Shown here: piece after piece, positions 31,803 through 42,438 of the stretch
Numbering within the stretch: the stretch's first letter is position 1
How the letters are laid out: each line of letters begins with the position of its first letter
Origin: Fistulifera solaris
Taxonomy: Eukaryota > Bacillariophyta > Bacillariophyceae > Naviculales > Stauroneidaceae
Length of the DNA stretch: 64,000 nucleotides
Direction: 5' to 3'
Assembly (NCBI GenBank): GCA_030295235.1
Contig: AP026172.1
Coordinates: forward strand, 682,001-746,000
Made by a program: the position numbers and the translations under genes
The notes under the pieces: model-generated
What the model was told of the DNA's origin: nothing
What the model saw: only the letters and a program-made list of their open reading frames with translations
Databases searched by the model: none

Positions 31803-32384
31803 ATGGATACTATGCCCAGAGTCTACGCCCCCATTTCATCTCGGAATGATCGAATCATTTCATTACTATCTGCCGTTTTGATGCGAAAAATAAGCGCGAC
31901 GCGACAAATCTCTTCTTGGGAGATTGGTACTACCACTGTTGCAATTGTTTTGATTTCCAACAGCTTTACGTTTCGGCAGTACCTGGCTCAAATCACACGC
32001 CATACATGTCTCTATTTGTTTGTGATCGATGTCACAACGACGGAAATGATAATCCGAGAACAACTGGAATCCCTTCAGAAATTGCTCGATCCGAGTATTC
32101 CCCTCTTTGTCGTAGCGGACGGTGATGTCCCGTACTTCTCCAGTTTCTTGCTCCATTCGCGTGTTGCGACACATACCATTCATTTGTTCCCGTCTCGAAT
32201 TCCTGTATCTGCAGAGTCTCAATTGGTTCTGTTGACGGACGAGCATAATATCAAAGCCTTGTTTCCCGAGACGATTTGTGCGGTTGTTCCCCCCAAAGCC
32301 AAAACGAATGATGTGTGGAAGTGTCGCTTGATACTTAAATATATTCAGGCAATTTTGCATGTGCAGCAAGGCTCTCGACTGTGA
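31803..32384 (+). CDS. Hypothetical protein, 193 residues
   Basis: Intact frame from ATG to stop. It alternates hydrophobic strands and helices: TTTVAIVLISNSFTFRQYL, TCLYLFVIDVTTTEMIIREQ and LLDPSIPLFVVADGDVP look like parallel strands of an alpha/beta domain, faintly like a small GTPase or TIR-type fold, but no P-loop or other motif is seen. No signal peptide or transmembrane helix is certain. The opposite strand also has a long frame (31866-32369), but its composition looks random, so the plus strand is preferred. Confidence 0.45.
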   Translation: MDTMPRVYAPISSRNDRIISLLSAVLMRKISATRQISSWEIGTTTVAIVLISNSFTFRQYLAQITRHTCLYLFVIDVTTTEMIIREQLESLQKLLDPSIPLFVVADGDVPYFSSFLLHSRVATHTIHLFPSRIPVSAESQLVLLTDEHNIKALFPETICAVVPPKAKTNDVWKCRLILKYIQAILHVQQGSRL

Positions 32385-32792
32385 TAGAAGTTATCGACAT
32401 TGATCTACAGAGATTGAAACGACTACTCAATATCCCTTGACCAAATGGAATCAAAGCCTCCATTCCTGCATCACATAGAGTAAAGATTCAGAACGCCGAT
32501 TCACGTTTCCGTGACAGTCGAAAGTAATTGGGGTGTTTGTCCAAGACTATACTTTGAAATTTCAGCCGGAAAAATCATCGAAGGTTTCGACATAGCTTTG
32601 CAAAAAATAATAACAAATGACCTTCAACCCTAATTGTCCTGCGATAGAACCTGAACCCTAAAACGAGTTGCTTTTTATTGTATTCGACGCATAAGAGCTG
32701 CACCGCCGCTTTTCCCTTTCTTCCATAATACTGTCTCGAAATAATTGCCTCTTCACTATTTCAGTTTAACTAGTTTTAACTTAAATAAAGTC
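32385..32792. other. Intergenic region
   Basis: About 400 bases, no gene recognised; it should hold the promoter of the MYND protein. Confidence 0.45.
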
Positions 32793-34441
32793 ATGGCGAT
32801 CACTACAACTGCACAACATTCGAATGCGGCACCGCCACAAGCTTGTCACACCTGTCGCACCCTGTGTCAGCAGCGATGTCAGCGTTGTCGTAGCATTTAT
32901 TATTGTTCTATCGAATGTCAGAAGAAAGACTGGAAGAAGCATCGTAGAGTATGCAAGCAAGAGCAAGCGTCGGAGGCGTGGAAGGAACTTTGTCAAATTG
33001 TAGCGTCCTCGACGGCCGCCGAAGCCAATCAAGGGCTTCATCAAGCTCGAGATGAAATCATCCAGCAACAACAACAAATCGAAGAAGATAAAGCAAGACA
33101 GGAAAGAGAAAAGTCACATAGACAAGAACGAGCGCACTCTCTAACTTCTGCTTCTCCCGACGTAACCAAGTTCGCTGAAAGCAGCTTACCAAGATATCAA
33201 GGGACACTTTCGTATTCGATTGAAAAGATGCCTAATTTATCCATGTATCAAGTCATCGTTTACTTTCCGAATGCACATCGGTTAACTTTCGACTCTTGTC
33301 GAATCGATATCATTGGAGGGAGTATTCTTACTGTACAGCTCTTTCCGTCGGATCCGCTTGTGCAGATCTCGTTCCCTCATCGGGAGCTGTCCATGGTAGG
33401 ACAGGCTCGCCCAGTTGATCTGGTGGAAAGCAATCACCGCGCATTGTATATTCGACTCGTCGATACGGATCAGAGTACGGATTCTTCAGTAATGGACCGA
33501 CTTTTCGTACCAGCCCACGATGCATCCAAAATATCCTGCCGTTCGTGTCGACAAGGATTTTTCGCGAGAACACGATTCATAATGTCCTGTGGATGCCATC
33601 GAGTCGATGGGAAGACATGGCCGATTACTTGACCTGTTTGGATCCGACCAACACCGCGGTGGAGGCATTGTCGTCACCCATGGGGATCGGAAAACGACAT
33701 CACATCTTACAAGATACCACAACGTTGGTAGTGCATGTGGAGGATGTGCTGGATACGTCTGTATGCGTCTTGGCCGTTCCCGGATACGGTCAAGAAGAGA
33801 CCTTGGAAGAGAGCACGACAACGAATACTTGGATGCAAACGCGTATGGGCGCCACATTGACTTGTAGTCAATGTGCGGATGTTATAGGAGAAGCCTCCAA
33901 TTTGGATACATTTCGTTTTTTTCATCACAAATTGTGTTTCAATGAACATCCCTTATCGACGGTGAGTACCTTCGTCGCCACCGAATTGGTCCGCCACGCT
34001 GAAACACAAGCGGTTTACACTTTTGGCATTGTGCACCCAACGCATCGCATGTTGCTGTTGCAACTGGTCAGTTGGGAATCGGAAGTTGCGTACAGTCACC
34101 AGAGTCTCGTCGATTCCCAAGATTTACATGATTTGCAATGGCACAAGGTGACCAAGATACTGTTTTATGAGACGACTATGACAACGGATGACGCGAGCAG
34201 TCCGCATCTTTTGTGGCAAACAGATTGGTGCTGTGATCCTGTGACCAACAGTTTACGAAACACCACGAATAAAAAGATCATCAAATTATACTTGAATGCG
34301 GCTGAATGGACGAAATTAAAAGACGAATTGACCGAGTTATCGCAGAAACAAGTACGCGAAATTGCCGAGGCTACCATTATTGCCAAAGCAGGAAACGCAA
34401 CATCGAAGGAAGTGCGTCTGGCTACCGTATTACGCAACTGA
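32793..34441 (+). CDS. MYND zinc finger fused to a HECT_2 (UBE3D-like) domain
   Basis: The start at 32793 (MAITTTAQHSN) is followed by a complete MYND finger: CHTCRTLCQQRCQRCRSIYY then CSIECQKKDWKKHRRVCKQE. A Gln/Glu coiled stretch follows. From about residue 130 the protein resembles the HECT_2 / E2-binding family of UBE3D: SCRSCRQG, then after a frame break near 33555-33562 IFRENTIHNVLWMPSSRWED with the family's PS..W block, LTCSQCADVIGEA, and a C-terminal LNAAEWTKLKDELTEL. One base is missing in the GGATTTTT stretch. Role: probable ubiquitin ligase or E2 adaptor; the MYND finger would add protein binding. Total about 549 residues. Confidence 0.75.
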
Positions 34442-34480
34442 AAACTAGAAATCATTCCTTATAATTTTCTCTCTTGTTTT

Positions 34481-35037
34481 TCACTTTTGTTCTTGCAGTA
34501 ATTCTTTCAACTCACCCGACTCGTGCATACCCAAGACAATATCACATCCTCCAATAAACTCCCCATTGACTGGAGAAAACAAAATTGAGTTCATCATCGT
34601 TCTGAGGATGCCAAAATAACAACTGCCAAAGCACGTACCGTACAATTGAGGTATCGTCGGCCAATCACTATAAATCTTAATGCCCTCTCGAATGGATGGA
34701 TAATCCAAGACATTGACCGAGGAAAAGTCCACTCCTTCCGCTTTGAGTGCGGCGACGACTTGCGCACTGAAACCACACATGGGAGTGGACGGTGTGCCTT
34801 TCATATACAACATGACCGGATTTTCTTTTACGTGTTGTGCAATCATTTGTTGCACATCATCATCCGCTTTGATTTGTTTGCGTTGGGGGCAAAATCATTG
34901 TGCGAGTCTTGCAAGATATGAGGAGTCGCATGATACGATCGCGCTACCGGAATTGCCATGACTCGCACAGTACTCGAACGGAACAGTCTTTGTTCGACAC
35001 GGTAAACGAGACTTCGAGGAATCGATTTTGTGAACAT
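34481..35037 (-). CDS. Mitochondrial monothiol glutaredoxin (GLRX5/GRXS15 type)
   Basis: Iron-sulfur cluster transfer protein of the mitochondrial matrix. The presequence begins MFTKSIPRSLVYRVEQRLF. The C5/G5 run at 34885-34889 appears one base short; restoring it joins the presequence to ADDDVQQMIAQHVKENPVML. The glutaredoxin core has YMKGTPSTPMCGFSAQVV with the monothiol CGFS active site, then YSDWPTIPQLY, and after an intron (34570-34638, GTACGT...CCAG) VNGEFIGGCDIVLGMHESGE with the GG-CD glutathione-binding motif. About 162 residues, a normal size for GLRX5. Divergent from the Mpv17-like gene. Confidence 0.92.
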
Positions 35038-35480
35038 TGTTGATGATTCTAATTCGTAATTACGGATAATGTCAAAAGGGTAAATAACAACAATAACAAG
35101 GAACTGCAACAAAAAGCGCGGATTCATTATACGTAGTACTAGGTATTGCTGTGATGGTGATGGATCGTCGGAGAGCAGGACCGGCGAACGGACGCACTTC
35201 AGCAAAATCGTAGCGGTAATCAGTCTGTAGCACGACATACTTCCGAAGAACGGACAGAGACAGAAATAATAATGTCGACTTCATACTTCATAGTTGTGCA
35301 CTCCGCCGTTGCGACGTATGACCTACCCACGTTACTATACGAGGATACCCGAATTCCAGGAACGTGACCACGTGGGCTTCCCAAACATCAAACCCAAAGC
35401 GCCAAAGTTCAAGAAAACACGGCAGATTGAACAAATAATGCATGTACTTCATGTTTGCGTCGTTGCCGCAAAAGTCGACC
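35038..35480. promoter_or_regulatory. Divergent promoter of glutaredoxin and Mpv17-like genes
   Basis: About 440 bases between two mitochondrial-protein genes. No clear motif; co-regulation is only possible. Confidence 0.35.
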
Positions 35481-36246
35481 ATGATGATCTTTCGCCACAG
35501 CGTTCTGCAATTCCGAGCGAATTCCTTCAAGACGACAGCATGTCATCCTCGACGAACGCTGGAAGAAATGCTATCGGGCTACCGTAGCCAAACGACTGTG
35601 ACAACTTCTTCCTCCTCGAGCAATCAAACACGGTTCGTGTCCACGTCCCCGTTGCAGCGCATCTGGAAGGTTTACTCAGAATCCCTTCATGAACATCCTC
35701 TTTTTACGAAGGCTATCATGGCGGCGGCAATTTTCTTTGTTTCGGATACAGCATCCCAATACATTACACGGAAAGACAAGAATACCTTTGATTGGTGTCT
35801 CTCCCGAGCGCTTTCCGGTTCCACGTTCGGTATCATTGCTACCGTCGGTTTGCACTATTGGTGGGGACTGCTGGAAGCTGTTGTTAAGAAACGCTTGCCT
35901 CTGTCGACACACCGACTTGCCAACACGGCCACCAAAGTCTTTTTTAGACCAATCGATCAAGGCCCCACTTTATATTTACACGTATTTTGTATTGACCAAG
36001 TTTTTGAACGAACAAATGGATGGAACATCCGACTGGCAAAAATCCTGGAGAGAAGCGAATGCCAATGCCGCGGAAATGTTGCCTTCTACCATGTTGCAGC
36101 ACTGGCGGGTGTGGATTCCGGTGCATTCCTTTAATTTTTACTTTGTGCCCTTGCACCATCGGGTGTTGGTGCAAAACAGTATTCTAGTGTTTTGGAGTGG
36201 CTACCTCAGTTATCTCAATCATCAAAAGATCAGCACGTCATTGTAA
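35481..36246 (+). CDS. Mpv17/PMP22-family membrane protein, mitochondrial
   Basis: Predicted start MMIFRHSVLQFRANSFKTTA, a basic presequence (an upstream in-frame ATG at 35442 is possible). Then YSESLHEHPLFTKAIMAAAI, SDTASQYI and four hydrophobic segments. An extra T in the T6 run 35940-35945 shifts frame; removing it gives FLDQSIKAPLYIYTYFVLTK, and then the family end motif WRVWIPVHSFNFYFVPLHHR followed by LVFWSGYLSYLN. The pattern W..WP...NF.FVP..(H)R and W..YLS defines Mpv17/PMP22. These are inner-membrane or peroxisomal proteins linked to metabolite channels and organelle homeostasis; the exact function is not settled. Confidence 0.87.
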
Positions 36247-36566
36247 CAGACGAGAAGCATGATGACAAGCTAACACATCGCGCCACTTCACTTCACACGA
36301 GAAATGCAAGTTATAAGCAAAGTTACAGGTGAAAAAAGCCTGCCGTTTTCATTCAAAATTTTTGCTACGCGGCACCTTTTGAATCATACGTAGTATCAAA
36401 TAGTATAACCTAGTATTGTATATCTTATTGATTGTCTTGACAAGCAAACTAGGAACAGATTTAAGAGCTGTGTACTAGTGTTGCTAAAAAGTGTGTTGAC
36501 GGTGACTATTTGTATTCTTCATTATTCATAGCCACATGATCAACTTATGTTATTTGATCAAATAAA
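36247..36566. other. Convergent intergenic region
   Basis: About 320 bases between two gene 3' ends. Nothing recognised. Confidence 0.5.
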
Positions 36567-38062
36567 CTATTTCGTCACGATAATTTGTCGAGGCCCCGTC
36601 ATGACATCGGTAGCCTGGTGAACAGCGTAATCCCCGTAAAAGGGAAAGTCACCAGCACGATACACTTGAACAAAATAGTTGAGCTTCGTTTTGCCCATGT
36701 CATCAATATCCATCGCCGCTAGAGCCGTCTTGACGTCGGCGGGGGTGGCTTCCATCGGCTTGTCGGACACACCGGCCAACTTGCCGCCCAAAACAGTCAC
36801 AGGAGCACCCACCGCTGTTGCTTGGGATATCACACTTCGGACGGCACCCAACGACGCCTTTTGATGAGCGGTCAAAAGTGCAAGGCCTCGGCTTTTTCGC
36901 GGATGGTCTTGGCGGCGGCCACAACTTCTGCGGCCTTTTGCAAATCAGGAGTGACCGCAACTATCGCGCCAAGGATAGGACCTCCAGCCGTGGGAGCCGT
37001 GCCTTCGGGGAAGAATTGTTTCAACACGGAGAATGCGTAGGGAAAGTCGGCGCCGGCACCTGGGTACGTCGCGTGGTTGAGTTTTCCTGGCTCCATAAGT
37101 TGCTGCTGGACAATATGGGGAGCCGAAAATGGGGTGTCATCTCCGCTAATTACACCTGTTGTCTGCTCCCAGAACTTTCGGCGGAAAATTTCGTATTGTT
37201 CGACCGTAAACAAGGCATCCAACTTGGCCTTGTCTACCGGCGGAGCGCCAGGGGGGAATTGCTCCAAGTAGGCCGCCATGTTCTCTTCCCAAAACTGGTG
37301 ATCCTTCTCCATGTATTTAAAATCCAAGTGCTTCTCCGAGACAGCCGCCGGTCTCGTATCGGGATAAGCCTCACATTGATCCGCAAAGTTTTTCTTGAAA
37401 TCTGACAAGTATGTATCAGCGGAAGGCGCCTTTTCAGTTCCATCTTTACCGGTAGAGATGCCCTCTACCAATTCTGCAAAGAGTTTCTTTGATAGCGCGT
37501 ACTCTTCTGGGACCGCTGCACCAGGCTCCGAAATCATTCCTTTTAAGCACTCCATGAAATCATCATTTCCGGACTGTTCCGAACTAACAACAGCCACAAC
37601 AGCATGTCCATCTGCGGAAGCAACCTGTGCAGCGGCAAGAGCCGACGCTTCTCCAGCTCCATAAACCAAAATTGTTCCTTTCTTTGCTTTCGATTTTTCG
37701 ATAATGGTGCGAATAGCGGCGCAACCTTCCGCGGCATGACGTAGCAACGCTAAATATTCCAAAGGAATACCTTCCGCCGCTCCGAGATCTCCATAGATAC
37801 CATGCACCACCGTTCCAGTCGGACTCAGGGCCGCCGAATCTAGCGCCGATATTTGCTTTTTCGCCACATCGATGCAGTGTGCCGATGTAACCGGTCCTCG
37901 TTCCGGATCACGAGCTGGTGGTTCTGCCGTTGTATTGTAAATCGGTAGCGCTTCGTAGACTTCCGGCGCCAAGAGACTCATGTCCTTTGTTTTACGGCGG
38001 GTGGCAAAACAGCGCGACGCGACCGCACGCTTCGCCAAGGGAGCCAAACGACTAAGCATCAT
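36567..38062 (-). CDS. Mitochondrial enoyl-reductase-like (MDR-type nucleotide-binding) protein
   Basis: Begins MMLSRLAPLAKRAVASRCFA, a typical mitochondrial presequence. The middle has GTILVYGAGEASALAAAQVA, a glycine-rich strand-turn-helix like the NAD(P)-binding fold of medium-chain dehydrogenases/reductases, preceded by GIPLEYLALLRHAAEGCAAI in the place of the MDR domain junction. After that come charged segments without MDR similarity (SEKHLDFKYMEKDHQFWEEN) and a C-terminal domain rich in Ala. At the A4 run 36872-36875 one base is missing; restoring it links EALHF to LTAHQKASLGAVRS. About 498 residues. No zinc or catalytic Tyr residues are obvious. Structural or degenerate enzyme roles are both possible. 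Confidence 0.5.
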
Positions 38063-38408
38063 AGTAGCGTTGCCTGCAATGAATCAATCAAATGTCGCTT
38101 CTCTTTCAGGGAAATACCTTCTAGAACAACAGCTCTATTGCGCGTTGTTGCGTGTTGCGGATGATATCGTACGTGACGCTGCGTGACCTACGACGTACGG
38201 ACTGGGTTTACAATAAGGGGTGCAATGACGTGGAATGACGTGTGACAGTGGGAGTCGTGAATTCATTTAACTTGGGTATGAAGAACATTCGTCCGTTGTT
38301 TTGAGTAAACACACTACTCCGGTACTAGCTCGAGACTCAGAGAGTATTATCCGTTCTTCCAGAATCCTAATAAATGGTGACGACTACTCCTAATATTTAT
38401 TCCTAATT
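38063..38408. promoter_or_regulatory. Upstream region with two TGACGTG sites
   Basis: TGACGTGG and TGACGTGT occur at about 38226 and 38236, roughly 165 bases before the minus-strand ATG at 38062. No gene. Confidence 0.35.
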
Positions 38409-40220
38409 TTATGCACTACTTCTTTTTAACAAAAAAGGATTCAATGCGCTTTGTTTTGTTCTTCTTTTCCCCAGAGTCTGCAAGCGTTCAGAGGCTTGTA
38501 ACAAGCGATTTTCTCGGTCAAAATCGGCCTGCAACTTTTCTGCCAAAATACGATCGGCATCTTCGTCTTTCTGTTTGGGTGTTATTGTTTCACCGATTAC
38601 GGTGCAATCCAGATTCAAATCCACGTGTTTCCGCTTCTTGGAGAGATTCTCCCCATCTTGACCACTTACACCCCTCTGAACGAAAAGATCCAGGCAAGAA
38701 GCGATAGTTATGAAATCGGATGCCGCAATTCCCAAACGATCAATGTTCGAAGTGCTTTCTTTACAATGCTGTAACAATTTGGATTGTATGTCGTGCACTA
38801 AGTGTCGCACTTTGGCATCCCTTTCCAGCCGCTGCGGAGGAAAGGAAGTGCGGAAGCTCTTGTTTTGATACAACAACTTCCGTTTGTCAAAGCGATCCGC
38901 GTTGGCATGAATTACAACAGTAGGATGATATTGAATAGTACAGACGCGTGGGTATCGATTGTTGCGATGGGCGTCTTTTTCAATGCGAGTAACTATGTCT
39001 CGTGCCAACAATTCAATCCAAGACGTCGTATCGCCTACGGGACAAGCCGTAAAAGATTTAAATGTTGTGACCGTTTTGGTGAGTGCACCTGTGTTCTTTG
39101 CCACGACGGGTTGCGGATCGATCCCTCGTGCCACATCGTAGACCCATCGCGCCGTTGCTTCATCGCCATGGAAACCTTCTACAAGTTGTGGCATTGACAA
39201 GTATTTGGCGATCGAAGCGACTGTTGTCGGAACATCTTGTGGCAATAGCGATTGAACAGCAGCGCCGACTTTGCCTCCTAGATTCCGACATTTTCGTATT
39301 TGTGTTTGTTCGAGCATGTACTCGACATATTCTGGCAACAATAGAGCCTGGCCGTTGGGTTTTCCGTAACCAGCCGATAACTTGGCCAATGTCTTGTTCA
39401 CGCTAATACCACAGCTCATGGTGAAGGAAAGTGTGTTTCGAACGTATTGACGTAACTGGTGGGCTAGCCAGCAGGCTCGTCGAAAGACATCGCCGTTCCA
39501 CGGCACACTTTCCTCTCCCTCCGGTCGAACTAGATGTGTTGTTTGCAAAATACTGTTCTCCTCGAGAAGATCTTGGCGTACGTTCCAGTAATCATCGTTT
39601 TTGTTCACGGCATCGGTAACATCTAAATAGAATTCATCAATGGAAGCTCGTTCTAGCATGATTTTCACATTGGTGTCGTCCATTTGTGACTTTTCCGTCT
39701 CCAAAAACTCATGAACCGTTTCGAATATTTTCGCCGACGCTATGCGGTAACATTCAATGCTAGCTTTTCCTTCGGCAGCAAACCGCCGAACCCATAAGTC
39801 TCTTTTTCGTGCTTCCTCTTGTTGCTCTTTCGACAATTTATACAGCGAATCGTATTCTTCTTGCAACGTTTCTGCCAGGCTCGTAGTAGTAGCGTTTGTC
39901 GTGTCTCCCTGGACGGGCAATAAAGGGACGTGTACGGCGTAGCATTTGCCACCCGACTTGTCCCGGACAGCTTCCCATCCATCTCCTCGCTCAATGGGCT
40001 GAGAAAATAGAGTTCTCGCCGGATACGTCACCGCCAAGGCTGAATTAAATTGCAACAATGCCAACGGTGTCGTCGTAACATCGAAACCCAACCGCACGCA
40101 TTCACATTGCGCATAGAAACAATCCAAATCCAGCAACAAAATGACGCGCTGCTGACGTTGTTTGTTGTTATGAGAGGCAGAAAGCATGCTTGTTTCTGTG
40201 AAAAACGACGACTCGAGCAT
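38409..40220 (-). CDS. DNA polymerase eta (Y-family, translesion)
   Basis: Bypasses UV photoproducts during replication in the nucleus. Y-family catalytic blocks are clear: ILLLDLDCFYAQCECVRLG (metal-binding Asp), AVTYPAR, then RASIDEFYLDVTDAV with the second Asp-Glu pair, and FTMSCGISVNKTLAKLSAGY followed by GKPNG. HhH and little-finger parts follow (NTGALTKTVTTFKSF). The C-terminus is a charged helix and then QSALNPFLLKRSSA, a weak PCNA-interacting (PIP-like) sequence with L where F/Y is usual. I see no UBZ zinc finger. About 604 residues with the ATG at 40220; a shorter start at 40187 is possible. Intact, no introns. Confidence 0.88.
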   Translation of the reverse strand: MLESSFFTETSMLSASHNNKQRQQRVILLLDLDCFYAQCECVRLGFDVTTTPLALLQFNSALAVTYPARTLFSQPIERGDGWEAVRDKSGGKCYAVHVPLLPVQGDTTNATTTSLAETLQEEYDSLYKLSKEQQEEARKRDLWVRRFAAEGKASIECYRIASAKIFETVHEFLETEKSQMDDTNVKIMLERASIDEFYLDVTDAVNKNDDYWNVRQDLLEENSILQTTHLVRPEGEESVPWNGDVFRRACWLAHQLRQYVRNTLSFTMSCGISVNKTLAKLSAGYGKPNGQALLLPEYVEYMLEQTQIRKCRNLGGKVGAAVQSLLPQDVPTTVASIAKYLSMPQLVEGFHGDEATARWVYDVARGIDPQPVVAKNTGALTKTVTTFKSFTACPVGDTTSWIELLARDIVTRIEKDAHRNNRYPRVCTIQYHPTVVIHANADRFDKRKLLYQNKSFRTSFPPQRLERDAKVRHLVHDIQSKLLQHCKESTSNIDRLGIAASDFITIASCLDLFVQRGVSGQDGENLSKKRKHVDLNLDCTVIGETITPKQKDEDADRILAEKLQADFDRENRLLQASERLQTLGKRRTKQSALNPFLLKRSSA

Positions 40221-40512
40221 CAATGCTGTCGTGAAATGCAAGGAGGTACTTGTACTCTACTAGAACGTTTTCCACCCGTTCCTCTTAGAGCTTCACGCGC
40301 TGTAAACTTGTTTTATGATGTTCAGAAGCGCGTAACAGCATCGCAATATAGATGCGTTGAAAAGAATTACTTGCTGATAATTTAAAAGAGTGAAAAGAAA
40401 ATATGCTGCCAAACGAAAGGAAATTGTAATAATATATTCAAAAGCAATGCCGTTCTGTGAGTCACGATAGAAAGTCGTGTCACAAAAGCCAAAAATAAAC
40501 GGCAAAAGACAT

Positions 40513-40584
40513 GGAGAATGGGGAAATCGAATCCCCGACCTATTGTATGCGAAACAATCGCTCTACCAACTGAGCTAATTCCCC
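40513..40584 (-). tRNA. tRNA-Ala (anticodon CGC)
   Basis: The 72-base cloverleaf folds fully on the minus strand: acceptor GGGGAAU pairs with AUUCUCC, including a G3-U70 wobble that is the alanine identity element. The D arm (GCUC...GAGC), anticodon stem AUUGU/ACAAU with loop UUCGCAU, and T arm GGGGA/UCCCC with loop UUCGAUU are all standard. CCA is not encoded and no intron is present. Confidence 0.97.
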
Positions 40585-40834
40585 ATTATCAGTTTTTGTC
40601 AATTTATTATTTACATATATTATAGAACGGCATTAAAATTCTGCCTCGTCGTAGCTGCTACGTAGAATCTTGTACAAGAAGCAGAATTTCAACGTCCTTT
40701 CCATATTTCTAAAGACAATTCAAAGGGTGGCTTAGGATCTAGTTTAGACAAGTGTAAATTTTTATAGAAAATATTACGAGGTAGTCTCAGAATCCCCCAG
40801 GGAAGTCAAAGTCGTTTCCATGGAGGAATCCCCT

Positions 40835-41182
40835 TTACTGGAAACGTAGTTCGATGTCGTTGCTCTCGTTCACAACATCCTTGCCACTTTCTTGGCTTGT
40901 TTCTGTCGTACGCTCTTCATCAGATGGATCTTGGCAAAGATACTCAGAGAACGAGTTAATTGTTCCTTCTTCAAACAATTGTTTCAACTTTCGGTGCGCC
41001 GCATTAATTTCACGGATACGACCGGCATAGCCGACTTCCGAAGGACCGCAGAACGCCTTCAAATCGAACGTTTTGCGTTCGATGGCTGTAAATTCTTCTT
41101 CTACATTGGCACACTTGCGAAAATCGTTGGGTCGAATGTCCAGCAACACCATTTGGCTTCTGATTTCAGCTGGGTGGATCAT
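40835..41182 (-). CDS. Small hypothetical protein, 115 residues
   Basis: Intact frame with good start context: MIHPAEIRSQMVLLDIRPND, then FRKCANVEEEFTAIERKTFD, FCGPSEVGYAGRIREI and NAAHRKLKQLFEEGTINSFS. The first 75 residues look like a compact, probably helical, conserved domain, and the last 25 are acidic and polar. No signal peptide or membrane span. No family recognised. It is divergent from the Derlin gene. Confidence 0.55.
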   Translation of the reverse strand: MIHPAEIRSQMVLLDIRPNDFRKCANVEEEFTAIERKTFDLKAFCGPSEVGYAGRIREINAAHRKLKQLFEEGTINSFSEYLCQDPSDEERTTETSQESGKDVVNESNDIELRFQ

Positions 41183-41537
41183 GATATAGCACTTTCTCGA
41201 TTGTCGAGTTTGAGGCGTAATGGTGAGGAAGGATTAATTTACAAAAGTGAATGTCATTGACAGCGACGTGGAACAGGAAACAAATTGCATTAGGATGTTT
41301 TCGAAATGCAACGAAAGAGAGATTTTGTGAGATGGACTTCGTTCGAAACGAGGTAAAGCGGCACTCATCGCGGAATCGAACAATCGAGCTCAAAACCGCT
41401 CTGACGCGCATCCATTCGTGTACAGGCGTGTGACCCTTTTCCGCATGATGACGCCCAGCAATACAAGCATTTTATTATCCTCTGACATATCCAAGAAAGT
41501 GAACCAATAACAACAATATCTACTTAAATATCGAATC
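41183..41537. promoter_or_regulatory. Divergent promoter region
   Basis: About 355 bases between the small hypothetical (minus) and Derlin (plus). No site recognised. Confidence 0.35.
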
Positions 41538-42344
41538 ATGCCCGCCCCTCGAATTCATAATGTAGGAGAAGCCGCCGGACCCGATCAGTGGTTTCAATCG
41601 CTTCCGATTGTGACGCAATATTGGCTTGGTGCTTCCATGGTGGTGACATTAGCGGGGAACTTTGGTATTATTTCACCCATGCAATTGATCTTTTCTTGGC
41701 CCATGATTAAAGATAATTTTGAACTATGGCGTTTGCTAACGCCTTTTTGCTTTGTGGGGGCCTTTAGCTTCAATACACTCATCACGATGTTCATGTTGGT
41801 GAACATGAGTCAGCAATACGAAAAGGGGGGACCGTACAATACCGGAGCGGGAGGAGGGACGGCCGATTATGTATTCATGCTCATGTTCGGAGCGGTCGTA
41901 TTACTTTTGACGTACCCCCTATTGGCAGCCTACGCTGCCATGGCACCGCTCTTTGCGCGAAATTTAGTGTTTTTCGTTCTGTACACGTGGAGCAAACGAC
42001 ATCCCACATCCCAGGCCAATATATGGGGTGTGCCCGTCCCGGCGGCTTACTTGCCTTTTGCGTACGTCGCGTTAACAATATTCATGGGAAACCCAGTGAT
42101 GGATTTAGTGCACGGCATGATTGTGGGACATCTGTATTATTTCTTGGCCGAAGTGGTCCCCCGCGTGCATGGCAAAGATATTCTAGTAACACCACAATTC
42201 TTGATTGATCGACTTGGGGTGGGTGAATATCGTCCGCAAGCTCCTCTGCGGAATCCGGCAGATGTTGCCCGAGGTGCGGCACCCGCAAATCCTCGTGGAG
42301 GACACAATTGGGGAGGAGCTGGACAAGCTCTTGGACGTGGCTAG
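41538..42344 (+). CDS. Derlin (Der1-like ERAD channel protein)
   Basis: Rhomboid-fold ER membrane protein that helps extract misfolded proteins for degradation. The N-terminus WFQSLPIVTQYWLGASMVVT, then FELWRLLTPFCFVG (the WRLLTPF motif), LITMFMLVNMSQQYEKGGPY and ADYVFMLMFGAVVLLL are classical Derlin blocks. PVMDLVHGMIVGHLYYFLAE is the last helix, with the G-(H) pattern. The tail GGHNWGGAGQALGRG fits the SHP box that recruits Cdc48/p97. 268 residues, intact, no introns. In algae with red secondary plastids, one Derlin set serves the ER and another (SELMA) the plastid's second outermost membrane; no plastid presequence is visible here, so the ER form is more likely. Confidence 0.93.
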   Translation: MPAPRIHNVGEAAGPDQWFQSLPIVTQYWLGASMVVTLAGNFGIISPMQLIFSWPMIKDNFELWRLLTPFCFVGAFSFNTLITMFMLVNMSQQYEKGGPYNTGAGGGTADYVFMLMFGAVVLLLTYPLLAAYAAMAPLFARNLVFFVLYTWSKRHPTSQANIWGVPVPAAYLPFAYVALTIFMGNPVMDLVHGMIVGHLYYFLAEVVPRVHGKDILVTPQFLIDRLGVGEYRPQAPLRNPADVARGAAPANPRGGHNWGGAGQALGRG

Positions 42345-42438
42345 TCTACTTTTCGCAATGGAGCAATCCGTCCGTGACTTTAGCTAAAAAGATAGTTTTA
42401 GTAGTTACAGTTATGATTCATTTTCAGAAATGCCATAT

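Noticed and set aside
31866-32369. 167-residue minus-strand frame opposite the hypothetical at 31803
   Set aside because: Composition rich in Arg/Gln/Asn without strand or helix pattern; the plus-strand frame is more protein-like.
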